Counted from the first letter of the stretch, positions 1-7,433 are shown. The stretch: 7,534 nt of DNA from an uncultured Alphaproteobacteria bacterium (GCA_903905285.1 CAIVFQ010000088.1:1-7534), one strand, 5' to 3'. Notes: a model not told the origin generated them from the letters alone. Translations and numbers: made by a program.

Positions 1-22
1 GGTGGAACCCGGTGCGAAGATG

Positions 23-49
23 TGCCCAAAATCGCAAGATTTTGAGGCA
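23..49 (+). other. Strong stem-loop with GCAA tetraloop
   Basis: Bases 23-33 pair with 38-49 over 11 base pairs: TGCC with GGCA, then CAAAATC with GATTTTG, with A45 bulged. The loop at 34-37 is GCAA, a GNRA tetraloop that stabilises RNA hairpins. No T run follows on either strand, so it does not look like a simple intrinsic terminator. It may be part of a structured RNA or of a dispersed palindromic repeat cut by the window edge. Confidence 0.6.
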
Positions 50-122
50 AAGGGAGAGTCATGTTGCGGAGTTGCGGTGGGGAGGCGCTGCGATTGGGGG
101 GTCGAGGAGGGTCCCTTATAAA

Positions 123-138
123 CGGACAAGTATGTCCG
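123..138. other. Perfect 6-bp inverted repeat
   Basis: CGGACA (123-128) and TGTCCG (133-138) are perfect inverted repeats around the four-base spacer AGTA. The element sits just after the G-rich stretch, in a TTATAAA context. It could be an operator half-site pair or a small hairpin. Nothing else points to a function. Confidence 0.4.
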
Positions 139-354
139 GAAGAAACTTCAACCTTTATCAATCCACTAAATCATCTTTGCCTCTTTAATGGGGTTGCCTT
201 GGAATGCGGGTTTTTATTTTTTTCTTTTAAAAGTTGTGTACAAAGTTCCTGGGGTGTGTCATACCAGCTTATAAATTTGTGTTGCGCAAAAATATATACG
301 GTAATGCTTTTATTGCATTGCTGGAGAGCCCTCAGCAAGACATTGACCATTAGA

Positions 355-1671
355 ATGGGAAAAAAGAGCATGTTATTGGGACGTCTTCGAGTTGACAAGC
401 AGGTTGTCTTTGCAACATTAGGCAATTGCCTAGAATGTTATGACGTCACCTTGTACAGTTTTTTTGCAACGTTGCTTGCGCCGTTGTTTTTTCCTTCAGA
501 TAAGCCTGGTCTATCTTTATTGATGAGTTTTATGGCTTTTGCTTTGGGTATGGCTATGCGACCTTTGGGGGGAATTGTTTTTGGCCATGTTGGTGATAAA
601 TACGGCCGCAAGTACGCCTTAAAAACATCATTATTTCTGATTGTTATACCAACATTGGTTATTGGTTCGTTGCCCACTTATCAGCAGATTGGCGTGACGG
701 CCCCTATCGTTTTGGTTTTTTGTTTGCTGTTGCAGGGTTTGTGTGTTGGTGGCGAATATTCTGGTGCCTCTGTATTCGTGGTTGAGCATACCAAGAAAAA
801 CAGTCCTGGTTTTTGGGGGGCTATTCTGATTTCATCGGGGTTCTTGGGGAGCTTAATCGGAACGTTGATGGGGTATTTGTTTACAAAATATTTCGATCCC
901 ACCTGGGGGTGGCGTTTCCCCTTTCTTATTGGCGGTGTTATTGGTTTGATAGGGTTTTACCGTTTTTATAAATTACAAGAAACGCCTGATTTTCAAAAAG
1001 TTCTCGATAAAAAACTGACTATCACAAGTCCCCTTTTGACGGTCTTGAAAAAATATCCTTTGAACTTCATGTGTGTTATTTGTGTTGGGGGTGCATCGTT
1101 CATCCATTTTTATGCAACAACGACTTACTTGGGTTCCGTTTTGTCCCGGGATTTAGGGCTTCCTCATTCCCAAATTATGCTATTTTACAGCCTGGCTATG
1201 ATAATTTATTTGGTTTGTTTGCCAATTATGGGGGGCTTAGGCGATCGTTTCGGCGCCAAAAGAATGATGATTATCGGCGCTTCTGGCATGACTGTCTTAT
1301 CGTATCCTTTATTTGGCTTGTTGACGTCGAAGACCTTGGTGGCGGCTGTTTGTGCCCAAGTTATTTTGTCGATTCTTAATACACTGTTTACGGGACCTTC
1401 TTTGTTGTTTAAGGCGGGTTTGTTTCCAATCGTTGGCCGTCATAGTGCTTTGGGTGTTGGGTACAATTTGGGGGCAGCCGTTTTCGGTGGCACTGGTCCT
1501 TTGATTTGTACTGCCCTTGTTGGGTGGACGCATGATTATCGGTCGGCAGGTTTGTATGTTGCCTTTGGAGGGGTGTTAGGGTTGATAGGTGTTTGCTTGG
1601 CACGCAAGGTTGACCATAGTTTTGAAAAGCAGGTTGGTCACGTGACGGCGGAGAAACAAGAGGTCGCCTAG
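355..1671 (+). CDS. MFS transporter, metabolite:H+ symporter (ProP-like) family
   Basis: Inner-membrane secondary transporter of 438 residues, with about twelve hydrophobic segments as expected for the major facilitator superfamily. The N-terminal GNCLECYDVTLYSFFA (residues 23-38) matches the GNxLEWYDF signature of the metabolite:H+ symporter branch, with Cys in place of the usual Trp. The loop 2-3 motif GHVGDKYGRK (77-86) and its second-half copy GGLGDRFGAKR (293-303) are the two MFS A-type motifs. GGEYSGASVFVVEH (132-145) and WGWRFPF (184-190) are also typical of ProP, KgtP and related proteins. The substrate cannot be read from sequence; proline/betaine, dicarboxylates and other small metabolites are all known for this branch. 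Start choice: ATG 355 or ATG 370 fits family length. The frame is open back to ATG 61, but the extra 98 residues resemble no transporter N terminus. Neither chosen start has a strong ribosome binding site. No clear terminator separates this gene from rimP. Confidence 0.88.
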   Translation: MGKKSMLLGRLRVDKQVVFATLGNCLECYDVTLYSFFATLLAPLFFPSDKPGLSLLMSFMAFALGMAMRPLGGIVFGHVGDKYGRKYALKTSLFLIVIPTLVIGSLPTYQQIGVTAPIVLVFCLLLQGLCVGGEYSGASVFVVEHTKKNSPGFWGAILISSGFLGSLIGTLMGYLFTKYFDPTWGWRFPFLIGGVIGLIGFYRFYKLQETPDFQKVLDKKLTITSPLLTVLKKYPLNFMCVICVGGASFIHFYATTTYLGSVLSRDLGLPHSQIMLFYSLAMIIYLVCLPIMGGLGDRFGAKRMMIIGASGMTVLSYPLFGLLTSKTLVAAVCAQVILSILNTLFTGPSLLFKAGLFPIVGRHSALGVGYNLGAAVFGGTGPLICTALVGWTHDYRSAGLYVAFGGVLGLIGVCLARKVDHSFEKQVGHVTAEKQEVA

Positions 1672-1721
1672 GTTTGTGGAGCCCATTTCAGTTTATATTC
1701 TAACGACAAAAGCGAAAAGAC

Positions 1722-1750
1722 TTGAATTTTGAAAGGTGAGACCCTACATT
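1722..1750 (+). promoter_or_regulatory. Candidate sigma-70 type promoter for the rimP-nusA-infB-rbfA operon
   Basis: TTGAAT (1722-1727) as -35 and TACATT (1745-1750) as -10 are separated by exactly 17 bases. Each matches four of six consensus positions. Transcription would start near 1757, leaving about 35 bases of leader before the rimP GTG. It lies in the only long gap (120 bases) between the transporter and the operon. This is a pattern match only. Confidence 0.35.
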
Positions 1751-1791
1751 CCTGAGTATTAGATTGATTATTCATTTAAATAAAAGTTTCT

Positions 1792-2265
1792 GTGGCGAAT
1801 ATCCAAAAAATTGAAGACTTATTGACTGACCCTTTGTCCCATAAGGGGTATGGCATTGTGCGCGTGAAGATTTCGGGTGAGATAAGGCCCACTTTACAAA
1901 TTATGATTGAAAGGCTTGATGGCGAAGCGCTTATTGTGGATGACTGTGCAATAGCAAGTTACACAACTTCTGCTTTGTTGGATGTTGAAAATCTCATGAA
2001 CAGCGCTTATGTCTTAGAGATATCGTCTCCAGGATTAGATCGTCCTTTGGTAAAAATTGCCGATTATAAAAAGTTTGTGGGAAGCGATGTGACAATAAAA
2101 ACAGCCCAGGCTCTTAATAATCGTAAAAACTTCTCAGGAAAGTTGGAATCTGCGGCGGAAACCGCTATAACAATAAAACTAGACGCCCCATCGGCTACAG
2201 AAGAAGCTTTGGTAGAGATTGAGTACGTTAATATCCGGTCAGCCAATTTGAAGTCGACCATTTAG
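1792..2265 (+). CDS. rimP: Ribosome maturation factor RimP
   Basis: Cytoplasmic factor that binds the 30S subunit and promotes its late assembly. The 157-residue product has the two-domain RimP plan: an alpha/beta N-terminal domain (about 1-84) and an SH3-like C-terminal domain (about 86-155). The family hallmark YVLEISSPGLDRPL is at 73-86, and the N-domain core around VDDCAIAS (49-56) also fits. Length is in the usual range of about 150-200. The start is a GTG; the hallmark spacing and N-terminal helix fit it, and no better ATG is in frame. The Shine-Dalgarno is poor: the 20 bases before the GTG are AT-rich with no GGAG-like core. First gene of the rimP-nusA-infB-rbfA cluster, an order conserved across many bacteria. 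A 48-base gap follows before nusA. Confidence 0.95.
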   Translation: MANIQKIEDLLTDPLSHKGYGIVRVKISGEIRPTLQIMIERLDGEALIVDDCAIASYTTSALLDVENLMNSAYVLEISSPGLDRPLVKIADYKKFVGSDVTIKTAQALNNRKNFSGKLESAAETAITIKLDAPSATEEALVEIEYVNIRSANLKSTI

Positions 2266-2300
2266 ACGGTCAGTCAATTTATATTTTGAAAAAAAGTTAA

Positions 2301-2305
2301 AAGGA
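2301..2305 (+). promoter_or_regulatory. Ribosome binding site fixing the nusA TTG start
   Basis: AAGGA at 2301-2305 lies eight bases upstream of the TTG at 2314, a near-ideal spacing. There is no ATG or GTG in frame before the conserved NusA N-terminal helix, so this site is the main support for a TTG start. Confidence 0.65.
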
Positions 2306-2313
2306 TAAACGCC

Positions 2314-3855
2314 TTGGTTAGTAGAAAAATTAAATCCCTTGAACAAGTTGTAATTGCCCAGCCACGTCACGAATTGTTGCAGGTTGCAGAAATTGTTGCC
2401 CGTGAAAAAGGCATTGAACGCGACGAAGTGCTAGAGGCGATGGAACAGGCTATTCAAAAAGCTGCGAAATCAAAATATGGTTTTGAACATGATATCAGGG
2501 TTGAAATTGACCGCACCGTGGGCGATGTAACAGTTTATCGTGTGCGCACTGTTGTTGATCTCATAGAAGATGACCTTAAACAAATAACCTTAGAAGAAGC
2601 TAAAAAATTAGACGAGACAGCTGCGGTTGGTGATGAACTAACTGAAACGTTGCCTCCTGTTGAATTTGGCCGAGTTGCTGCGCAAATGGCACGCCAGGTT
2701 ATCGTGCAAAAGGTGCGCGATGCTGAACGCACACGTCAGTACGCCGAATTTAAAGACCGCGTTGGGGAAATTATCAGCGGACTGGTTAAACGGGTGGAGT
2801 TTGGCAACGTTATCTTGGATTTGGGTCGTGCCGAAGGGGTGTTGAGGCGGGAAGATATTATTCCCCGCGAAACATTTCGAGTGGGCGATCGCATCAGAGT
2901 TTTTGTCGCCGAGATTAACCCAGAGGCCAGGAGCCACTTGATTATTCTATCGCGAACACATCCCCAGTTTATGGCAAAACTGTTCGAACAAGAAGTTCCT
3001 GAAATTTACGACAGCGTCATAGAGATTAAATCCGTGGCTCGTGATCCGGGAAGTCGCGCTAAGATTGCCGTCTATACCTCTGATCCTAGCATCGATCCTG
3101 TGGGTGCTTGCGTCGGTATGCGTGGCAGCCGTGTTCAGGCCGTTGTGAATGAGTTGCAGGGTGAAAAAGTTGATATTATTCCTTGGTCGTCAAACCCAGC
3201 GACGTTCGTGGTTAATGCCTTAGCCCCTGCCGAAGTCATGAAGGTGGTTATCGACGAAGAAGCCCAGCGTGTTGATGTGGTGGTTGCTGAAGATCAGCTT
3301 AGCCTGGCAATCGGTCGGCGTGGTCAAAACGTCAGACTAGCGTCACAGTTGACGGGGTGGAACATTGACATGATGACTGAAGAGAAGGAAGCCAGCCGTC
3401 GGGCCGAAGAGACAGCCAACCGGTCACACCTGTTTATAGAGGCGTTAGACATTGATGAAATGATTGCCCAGTTATTAATAGCCGAGGGCTTTTCTAGCAT
3501 TGAGGAAATCACCCAAGTTGGTTTATCAGAGTTTTCTAATATCGAAGGGTTTGATGAAGAAATCGCCCAAGAATTAAAAAATCGGGCCTCTTTATTCTTG
3601 GAAAAACGGGACGAGAACTTGATCGCACGTTGTCAAGAATTGGGTGTGGAAGAAGCCGTCTTCCAATTAAACAACCTGACGCCTGTATCATTGGTCGCCC
3701 TGGCCGAGGCTAAGATTAAAACGCTTGATGATGTGGCTGAGCTTTCGGGCGATGAATTAATGGATATTGTGGGCAAGGATAATTTGTCCATAGATCAAGC
3801 AAATGAAATAATAATGGCCGCACGGGCACATTGGTTTGAAGCAGACCAACAATAA
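2314..3855 (+). CDS. nusA: Transcription termination/antitermination factor NusA
   Basis: RNA polymerase-associated factor controlling pausing, intrinsic and Rho-dependent termination and antitermination. The 513-residue product shows the full NusA order. The N-terminal RNA polymerase-binding domain covers about 18-140 (HELLQVAEIVAREKGIERDE, EAMEQAIQKAAKSKYG). An S1 domain follows at about 148-215, KH1 at about 240-291 (GACVGMRGSRVQAVVNELQGE) and KH2 at about 320-353 (LAIGRRGQNVRLASQL). Two C-terminal acidic helix-hairpin-helix repeats lie at about 381-430 and 438-506, as in gammaproteobacterial and alphaproteobacterial NusA rather than the shorter Gram-positive form. The start is TTG 2314 with a good ribosome binding site. 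It adds about 15 residues ahead of the usual N terminus, but the next in-frame TTG falls inside the conserved helix. Its stop is 15 bases before infB, leaving no room for ylxR. NusA commonly regulates its own operon through leader or internal terminators; I see no clear one. Confidence 0.97.
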   Translation: MVSRKIKSLEQVVIAQPRHELLQVAEIVAREKGIERDEVLEAMEQAIQKAAKSKYGFEHDIRVEIDRTVGDVTVYRVRTVVDLIEDDLKQITLEEAKKLDETAAVGDELTETLPPVEFGRVAAQMARQVIVQKVRDAERTRQYAEFKDRVGEIISGLVKRVEFGNVILDLGRAEGVLRREDIIPRETFRVGDRIRVFVAEINPEARSHLIILSRTHPQFMAKLFEQEVPEIYDSVIEIKSVARDPGSRAKIAVYTSDPSIDPVGACVGMRGSRVQAVVNELQGEKVDIIPWSSNPATFVVNALAPAEVMKVVIDEEAQRVDVVVAEDQLSLAIGRRGQNVRLASQLTGWNIDMMTEEKEASRRAEETANRSHLFIEALDIDEMIAQLLIAEGFSSIEEITQVGLSEFSNIEGFDEEIAQELKNRASLFLEKRDENLIARCQELGVEEAVFQLNNLTPVSLVALAEAKIKTLDDVAELSGDELMDIVGKDNLSIDQANEIIMAARAHWFEADQQ

Positions 3856-3870
3856 CTTTAAAGAGACAGC

Positions 3871-6591
3871 ATGACCGGAACAACGGATAATAAAGACCCA
3901 GCCTCAAACCCTGATGGGGTAAAGAAAACGCTAACGTTGAGTAGTAAAACATTAGAGTTAAAGAAGGCTGTTGGTAAAGACCAAGTTAGACAGAGTTTTT
4001 CCCACGGCCGGTCTAAAACCGTAGAGGTCGAGGTTAGGCGCAAGCGATTGCCTTTGGCAGAAAAAACAGTTGAAGAAAACCCCTTTGCCGAGCCAACTTC
4101 AGAGGCAAAGCCATCTTCTGTTGCATACAAGCAACCAGCAGCAGACGTTTCGAAGTCAGCTGTTAAACTAACTCATGGTGAACTGGAAAATCGCCTAAAA
4201 GCCTTACAAGAGGCTATGAAACACGATGCGGTTCCAGAAGATAAGCTTCTTGAGGTCGAGCCGGACCTTATTGAGGAAGAAGTTGCCGAACTGAGTGACC
4301 AGACCGTTCATGAAATTGCTGTTGACGTTGTTTCTTTGGAGCAATCGTTCACACCAGTTTCGCCAAGTGAACAACAAACGCCTATTAAGAAAACAGAAAC
4401 ACTTATTAAAAAATCAACACTGCAGTTGTCTAAGAAAAAGCCAGCGACGCCTGAAAATTTCACGCCGATTGTGTTACGTGCTGCGGGATATGGCCCTGCG
4501 AAGCCTCCTGTTAAGGCTGAAATAAAGCCAACAGAGTCTCAAGAAAACATTAAACATGGCGATGCTAGAGCTGAAGAGATTAAGGCGCCTAAATATAAGC
4601 AGCCCACTGTTGATACGGATGAAGAAGATAATCGTCGCAAAGCAATCTCACGGTTAGATGTTAAACGGCCTCCGACGGCTCGTAAAACCTTTGAAGCTCC
4701 TCGTAAATTAAACCGTACTGTTCTGACGAAGGCATTGGCCGGAGATTTGGAAGAACGGGCGCGGTCGTTAGCTTCGTTGAAGAGGGCGCGGCAAAAATAT
4801 AAAATGCAACAGGAAGACACCGAAAGCGTAAAAGTTATTCGTGAAGTCATCATTCCTGAATCCATTATGGTAGGCGAATTGGCGAACCGTATGGCTGTTA
4901 GAGGGGCTGATGTGGTCAAGGCATTGATGAAATCGGGTATGATGGTGACCATCAACCAAGTCATCGATGGTGATACAGCTGAACTGTTGTGTGCAGAATT
5001 TGGTCATAAACCTAAGCGTGTTGCTGATTCGGACATTGAATTAGGTCTTGGTGGAATCGAAGACAAAACGGAAGATATGTTGTTTCGGGCGCCTGTGGTT
5101 ACAGTTATGGGGCACGTTGATCATGGTAAAACATCTCTGTTGGATGCTTTACGTAAGACAGACGTGGCAAAAGGCGAAGCAGGGGGCATTACGCAACATA
5201 TTGGTGCGTATCAGGTTACCCTAAAGTCTGGTCAAAAAATCACCTTTATCGACACACCTGGTCACGCTGCTTTCAGTGAAATGCGCGCCCGTGGTGCCAA
5301 TGTTACCGATATCGTTGTGCTGGTTGTGGCTGCGGATGATGGTATTATGGAACAAACAATTGAAGCCATCAGCCATGCTAAAGCTGCGAAAGTTCCGATT
5401 GTGGTGGCGATTAACAAAATGGACAAGCCTGAAGCTAATCCTGACCGCATTCGCAGCGATTTGTTGCAACACGAAGTTGTTTTAGAAGAGTTCGGCGGCG
5501 ATGTCATGAGCGTCGAAGTTTCAGCCAAGCAAGGCCTTAATCTTGAAAAGTTGGAAGAAGCCATTTTATTACAGGCTGAAGTCTTAGACCTTAAGGCAAA
5601 CCCCAATCGTTCCGCCCACGGTGTGGTTGTTGAATCTAAAATCGAAAAGGGCAGGGGAAGTATTGCCACGGTTTTGGTGCAAAAAGGAACCTTAAAACAG
5701 GGTGACATTTTTGTGGCCGGTACAGAATGGGGCCGTGTACGAGCCCTTGTCAGTGATCATGGAAAGCCTTTGAAGGCAGCGACTCCTTCTATGCCGGTTG
5801 AGGTGTTGGGCCTAAGCGGTGCCCCTGCGGCGGGTGAAGAATTTGTCGTTGTTGACACGGAAGCCAAAGCCCGTGAAATTACGGAATATCGTCAACATCG
5901 TCGCCGTGAAGCATCTGCGGCCAATATGGTCCGTAGCACCATGGAAGAGATGATGTTAAAGATTGCCGCTGGTGAAACGCGTGAGCTGCCTTTGGTGATC
6001 AAGACCGACGTTCAAGGTTCTTTAGAGGCCATCACAACCAGTTTAGCGAAGTTAGGAACATCAGAGGTTTCGGCCCGTATTCTTCATGGAGCTGTGGGTG
6101 GTATTAATGAAAGTGATGTGACTCTGGCTAAGGCGTCTAGTGGGATTATTATTGGCTTTAACGTTCGTGCCAACCCTCAAGCGCGTGACTTGGCGCGCCG
6201 AGAAGGGGTTGAGATTCGTTATTATTCAATCATCTATGACGCTCTTGACGACCTCAAGGGCTTGATGAGTGGCATGTTAGCGCCGACTATTCGCGAGAAA
6301 TTCTTAGGGAACGTTGAAATTCGGAACGTCTTTAGCATTACCAAGGTTGGAAAAGTCGCTGGTTGTTTTGTTATCGAAGGAATGGTCAAACGTGGCGCAA
6401 AGGTTAGGTTATTGCGTGATAACGTGGTCATGCATGAAGGCGATCTGAAGACTCTTAAACGATTCAAAGACGAAGTTAAAGAAGTTAAAGAATCGTACGA
6501 ATGTGGTATGGCGTTTGAAAATTATAACGATATGAGGGTAGGTGATTTGATTGAGTGTTTCGAGCTTGAATCAATCAGCCGTCAATTATAA
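3871..6591 (+). CDS. infB: Translation initiation factor IF-2
   Basis: GTPase that brings initiator fMet-tRNA to the 30S subunit and promotes 50S joining. The product has 906 residues, close to the E. coli form (890). The first 320 residues or so are a low-complexity, charged, probably disordered region with many Lys, Glu and Pro. An IF2_N-type domain follows at about 322-375. The G domain spans about 406-572: G1 GHVDHGKT (414-421), G2 threonine in GGITQHIG (438-445), G3 DTPGH (461-465), G4 NKMD (515-518) and G5 SAK (551-553). Domains II to IV follow, with the fMet-tRNA-binding C2 domain at about 815-900 ([23 protein letters not shown]). All nucleotide-binding residues are intact. One small difference is MEQT (493-496) where MPQT is common. 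ATG 3871 is preceded by AAAGAGA at suitable spacing. Alternative internal starts, known for E. coli infB, cannot be judged here. rbfA follows after 18 bases. Confidence 0.98.
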   Translation: MTGTTDNKDPASNPDGVKKTLTLSSKTLELKKAVGKDQVRQSFSHGRSKTVEVEVRRKRLPLAEKTVEENPFAEPTSEAKPSSVAYKQPAADVSKSAVKLTHGELENRLKALQEAMKHDAVPEDKLLEVEPDLIEEEVAELSDQTVHEIAVDVVSLEQSFTPVSPSEQQTPIKKTETLIKKSTLQLSKKKPATPENFTPIVLRAAGYGPAKPPVKAEIKPTESQENIKHGDARAEEIKAPKYKQPTVDTDEEDNRRKAISRLDVKRPPTARKTFEAPRKLNRTVLTKALAGDLEERARSLASLKRARQKYKMQQEDTESVKVIREVIIPESIMVGELANRMAVRGADVVKALMKSGMMVTINQVIDGDTAELLCAEFGHKPKRVADSDIELGLGGIEDKTEDMLFRAPVVTVMGHVDHGKTSLLDALRKTDVAKGEAGGITQHIGAYQVTLKSGQKITFIDTPGHAAFSEMRARGANVTDIVVLVVAADDGIMEQTIEAISHAKAAKVPIVVAINKMDKPEANPDRIRSDLLQHEVVLEEFGGDVMSVEVSAKQGLNLEKLEEAILLQAEVLDLKANPNRSAHGVVVESKIEKGRGSIATVLVQKGTLKQGDIFVAGTEWGRVRALVSDHGKPLKAATPSMPVEVLGLSGAPAAGEEFVVVDTEAKAREITEYRQHRRREASAANMVRSTMEEMMLKIAAGETRELPLVIKTDVQGSLEAITTSLAKLGTSEVSARILHGAVGGINESDVTLAKASSGIIIGFNVRANPQARDLARREGVEIRYYSIIYDALDDLKGLMSGMLAPTIREKFLGNVEIRNVFSITKVGKVAGCFVIEGMVKRGAKVRLLRDNVVMHEGDLKTLKRFKDEVKEVKESYECGMAFENYNDMRVGDLIECFELESISRQL

Positions 6592-6609
6592 ACCTTAAAA
6601 GCCAGCTTC

Positions 6610-7029
6610 ATGATAAAGAAATCTCTCGACCTATTCCTTCCGAGTAAAGCCCCCAGCCATCGTCAGAAGCGGGTTGCCCAAGAGGTGCGGTTTTGTTTGT
6701 CGAAGATTCTTTTGCGGAACGATTGGCCTGTTCGTTTTGATGAGAAAGGGAAACTTTTAAAGTCCCCAGCCCTGATTACCATTACTGATGTCAGCCTTTC
6801 TGCTGATTTAAAGCAGGCCACTGTTTGGGTGATGCCTTTGGGCGGTGACTTTCAAAACGAGACGAAGGCTTTCTTAGAGTTAATGGGTGGTTATCTGCGC
6901 AAGCAAATCTCTAGCCATCTTCAGCTGAGAGGTGTGCCAACCCTAAAGTTTGAGATTGACCCCAGCTTTGGCAAAATGGCAAAAATCGATACAGTCTTGA
7001 AAAAGATTTTAGATCAATCTAAAGAATGA
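6610..7029 (+). CDS. rbfA: 30S ribosome-binding factor RbfA
   Basis: Cytoplasmic KH-fold protein that binds the 30S subunit near the 5' end of 16S rRNA during late maturation and cold adaptation. The 139-residue product has the expected N-terminal helix (SHRQKRVAQEVRFCLSKIL, 16-34) and the central strand ITITDVSLSADLKQATVWV (56-74). The family's closing signature is LRKQISSHLQLRGVPTLKF (96-114), followed by EIDPSFGKMAKIDTVL (115-130). A short basic N-terminal extension (MIKKSLDLFLPSKAP) precedes the usual start, and an insert (NDWPVRFDEKGKL, 37-49) lengthens the first strand region; similar inserts are known in alphaproteobacterial RbfA. ATG 6610 has no strong ribosome binding site, so translation may be coupled to infB, which ends 18 bases upstream. 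It is the last gene of the operon here; truB, a frequent downstream neighbour, is not present. Its stop directly abuts the convergent frame ending at 7030. Confidence 0.95.
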   Translation: MIKKSLDLFLPSKAPSHRQKRVAQEVRFCLSKILLRNDWPVRFDEKGKLLKSPALITITDVSLSADLKQATVWVMPLGGDFQNETKAFLELMGGYLRKQISSHLQLRGVPTLKFEIDPSFGKMAKIDTVLKKILDQSKE

Positions 7030-7395
7030 TTAAGTACCAATTACCTCATTAGGTGTCGTGAGGAAGTCTCTCATCGACGCCATCGTTAAGAAAGATAATT
7101 GGTACGTTATTTGCGATGACGGGTCTAACCCTTTTTTAGAACCTTGCCAATGCTCTTGCAAGTCATTCGACCCTCTTCGTCGCCTGATTGGGGGGCAATG
7201 ATTTGTAAAATATGCATTCAAGAAGTTAGGGTGCTTTTTAGGATCACTCATCACCTTAAGACACTTCTGAGCTGCTTCTCCGCCCGCTTTTCCTGCTTTT
7301 GCAGTGCAAGACATAGTCTCTGATGCACTTGCGCTGCTTACATACCCTAGGGTAATCAACACAGATGCCGCAAGAATTGCTAGTTTTGTTTCCAT
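7030..7395 (-). CDS. Small exported protein, probably frameshifted; function unknown
   Basis: I recognise no family. As written the frame gives 121 residues. The N terminus is a clear Sec signal peptide: Lys at 4, a hydrophobic core LAILAASVLITLGYV (5-19) and an Ala-Ser-Ala cleavage site at 22-24, so the product should be exported. The mature start SETMSCTAKAGKAGGEAA has a natural composition, but after Cys67 the sequence turns into an unlikely arginine-rich run (IRRRRG, 70-75) and ends inside a palindrome. At the codons for Pro68-Pro69 lies a run of six C on the coding strand. Removing one C gives PQSGDEEGRMTCKSIGK and so on, with a stop at 7125. That product has 89 residues and four Cys (30, 45, 67, 79), enough for two disulfides. 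The gene may be phase-variable, decaying, or carry a sequencing error. It is convergent with rbfA and has no strong ribosome binding site. Confidence 0.55.
   Translation of the reverse strand: METKLAILAASVLITLGYVSSASASETMSCTAKAGKAGGEAAQKCLKVMSDPKKHPNFLNAYFTNHCPPIRRRRGSNDLQEHWQGSKKGLDPSSQITYQLSFLTMASMRDFLTTPNEVIGT
7031..7109. repeat. Nested palindrome after rbfA (long stem-loop)
   Basis: Outer arms GTACCAATTA (7034-7043) and TAATTGGTAC (7096-7105) are perfect 10-bp inverted repeats; three more pairs (7031-7033 with 7107-7109) form if G7106 bulges. Inside, GGTGTCGTGAG (7052-7062) pairs with CTCA and CGACGCC (7070-7081) over 11 bp, with T7074 bulged and a seven-base loop. One inner pair is G-U in the + strand transcript, which suggests folding of the rbfA mRNA. 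It may protect or end the operon transcript, or be a copy of a dispersed palindromic element. It overlaps the apparent 3' part of the minus-strand gene, which would then be read-through. Confidence 0.6.
7121..7137 (+). terminator. Candidate intrinsic terminator of the rimP-rbfA operon
   Basis: GGGT (7121-7124) and ACCC (7128-7131) form a 4-bp stem with loop CTA, followed at once by six T (7132-7137). The stem is short for a strong terminator, but the large palindrome just upstream may assist. It lies about 90 bases after the rbfA stop. On the opposite strand, the loop contains the TAG that would end the frame-restored minus-strand gene. Confidence 0.4.
7190..7195. other. G6 homopolymer, likely frameshift point in the exported-protein gene
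   Basis: Six consecutive G on the + strand (six C in the minus-strand gene) sit exactly where the translated sequence changes from a plausible four-cysteine protein to arginine-rich text. Loss of one base or gain of two restores the other frame. Such runs are prone to slipped-strand change and to sequencing error. Confidence 0.5.
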
Positions 7396-7404
7396 TTTTG
7401 AGAC

Positions 7405-7433
7405 TTTTAACCATAGATAGTTTTTGATATAAT
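7405..7433 (+). promoter_or_regulatory. Candidate promoter for the IS1-like transposase
   Basis: TATAAT at 7428-7433 is a perfect -10 match. The region 17 bases upstream (TTTTAA, 7405-7410) is only a weak -35. It lies between the start of the minus-strand gene and the transposase ATG, about 35 bases before that ATG, so it could drive the transposase. Confidence 0.4.

Larger units (their letters stand above)
1..354. other. Structured non-coding stretch upstream of the transporter gene
   Basis: No gene is convincing here. The first 120 bases are G-rich on the + strand, unlike the T-rich DNA that follows, and contain a strong hairpin at 23-49; a second perfect hairpin lies at 123-138. All three + frames stay open for a while from the left edge or from position 61, but none gives a protein I recognise. 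Positions 190-354 are AT-rich and probably carry the transporter promoter. TATAAA at 270-275 with TTCCTG at 246-251 is a weak candidate. I see no tRNA, SRP RNA or other named RNA, although the G-rich part could be the end of an element that begins outside the window. Confidence 0.5.

Noticed and set aside
1..140. SRP RNA, tRNA or RNase P RNA at the left edge
   Set aside because: The hallmark SRP loop, a T-arm GTTCGAATC and the conserved RNase P blocks are not present; only generic hairpins are seen.
61..1671. Transporter gene starting at ATG 61 (536 residues)
   Set aside because: The extra N-terminal 98 residues do not resemble any MFS N terminus, and the family signature begins about 20 residues after ATG 355. 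I therefore start at 355 and keep the extension as a finding.
1672..1721. Terminator after the transporter gene
   Set aside because: No stem with a following T run is visible, so read-through toward rimP cannot be excluded.
2256..2277. Possible hairpin across the rimP stop (GACC with GGTC)
   Set aside because: Only four base pairs with a large loop and no T run, so not a credible terminator or attenuator.
5262..5708. 148-codon open frame on the minus strand inside infB
   Set aside because: It lies wholly opposite the conserved G domain of IF-2, has no recognisable content and is explained by the codon pattern of infB. The same applies to the other antisense and out-of-frame openings within nusA, infB and the transporter.
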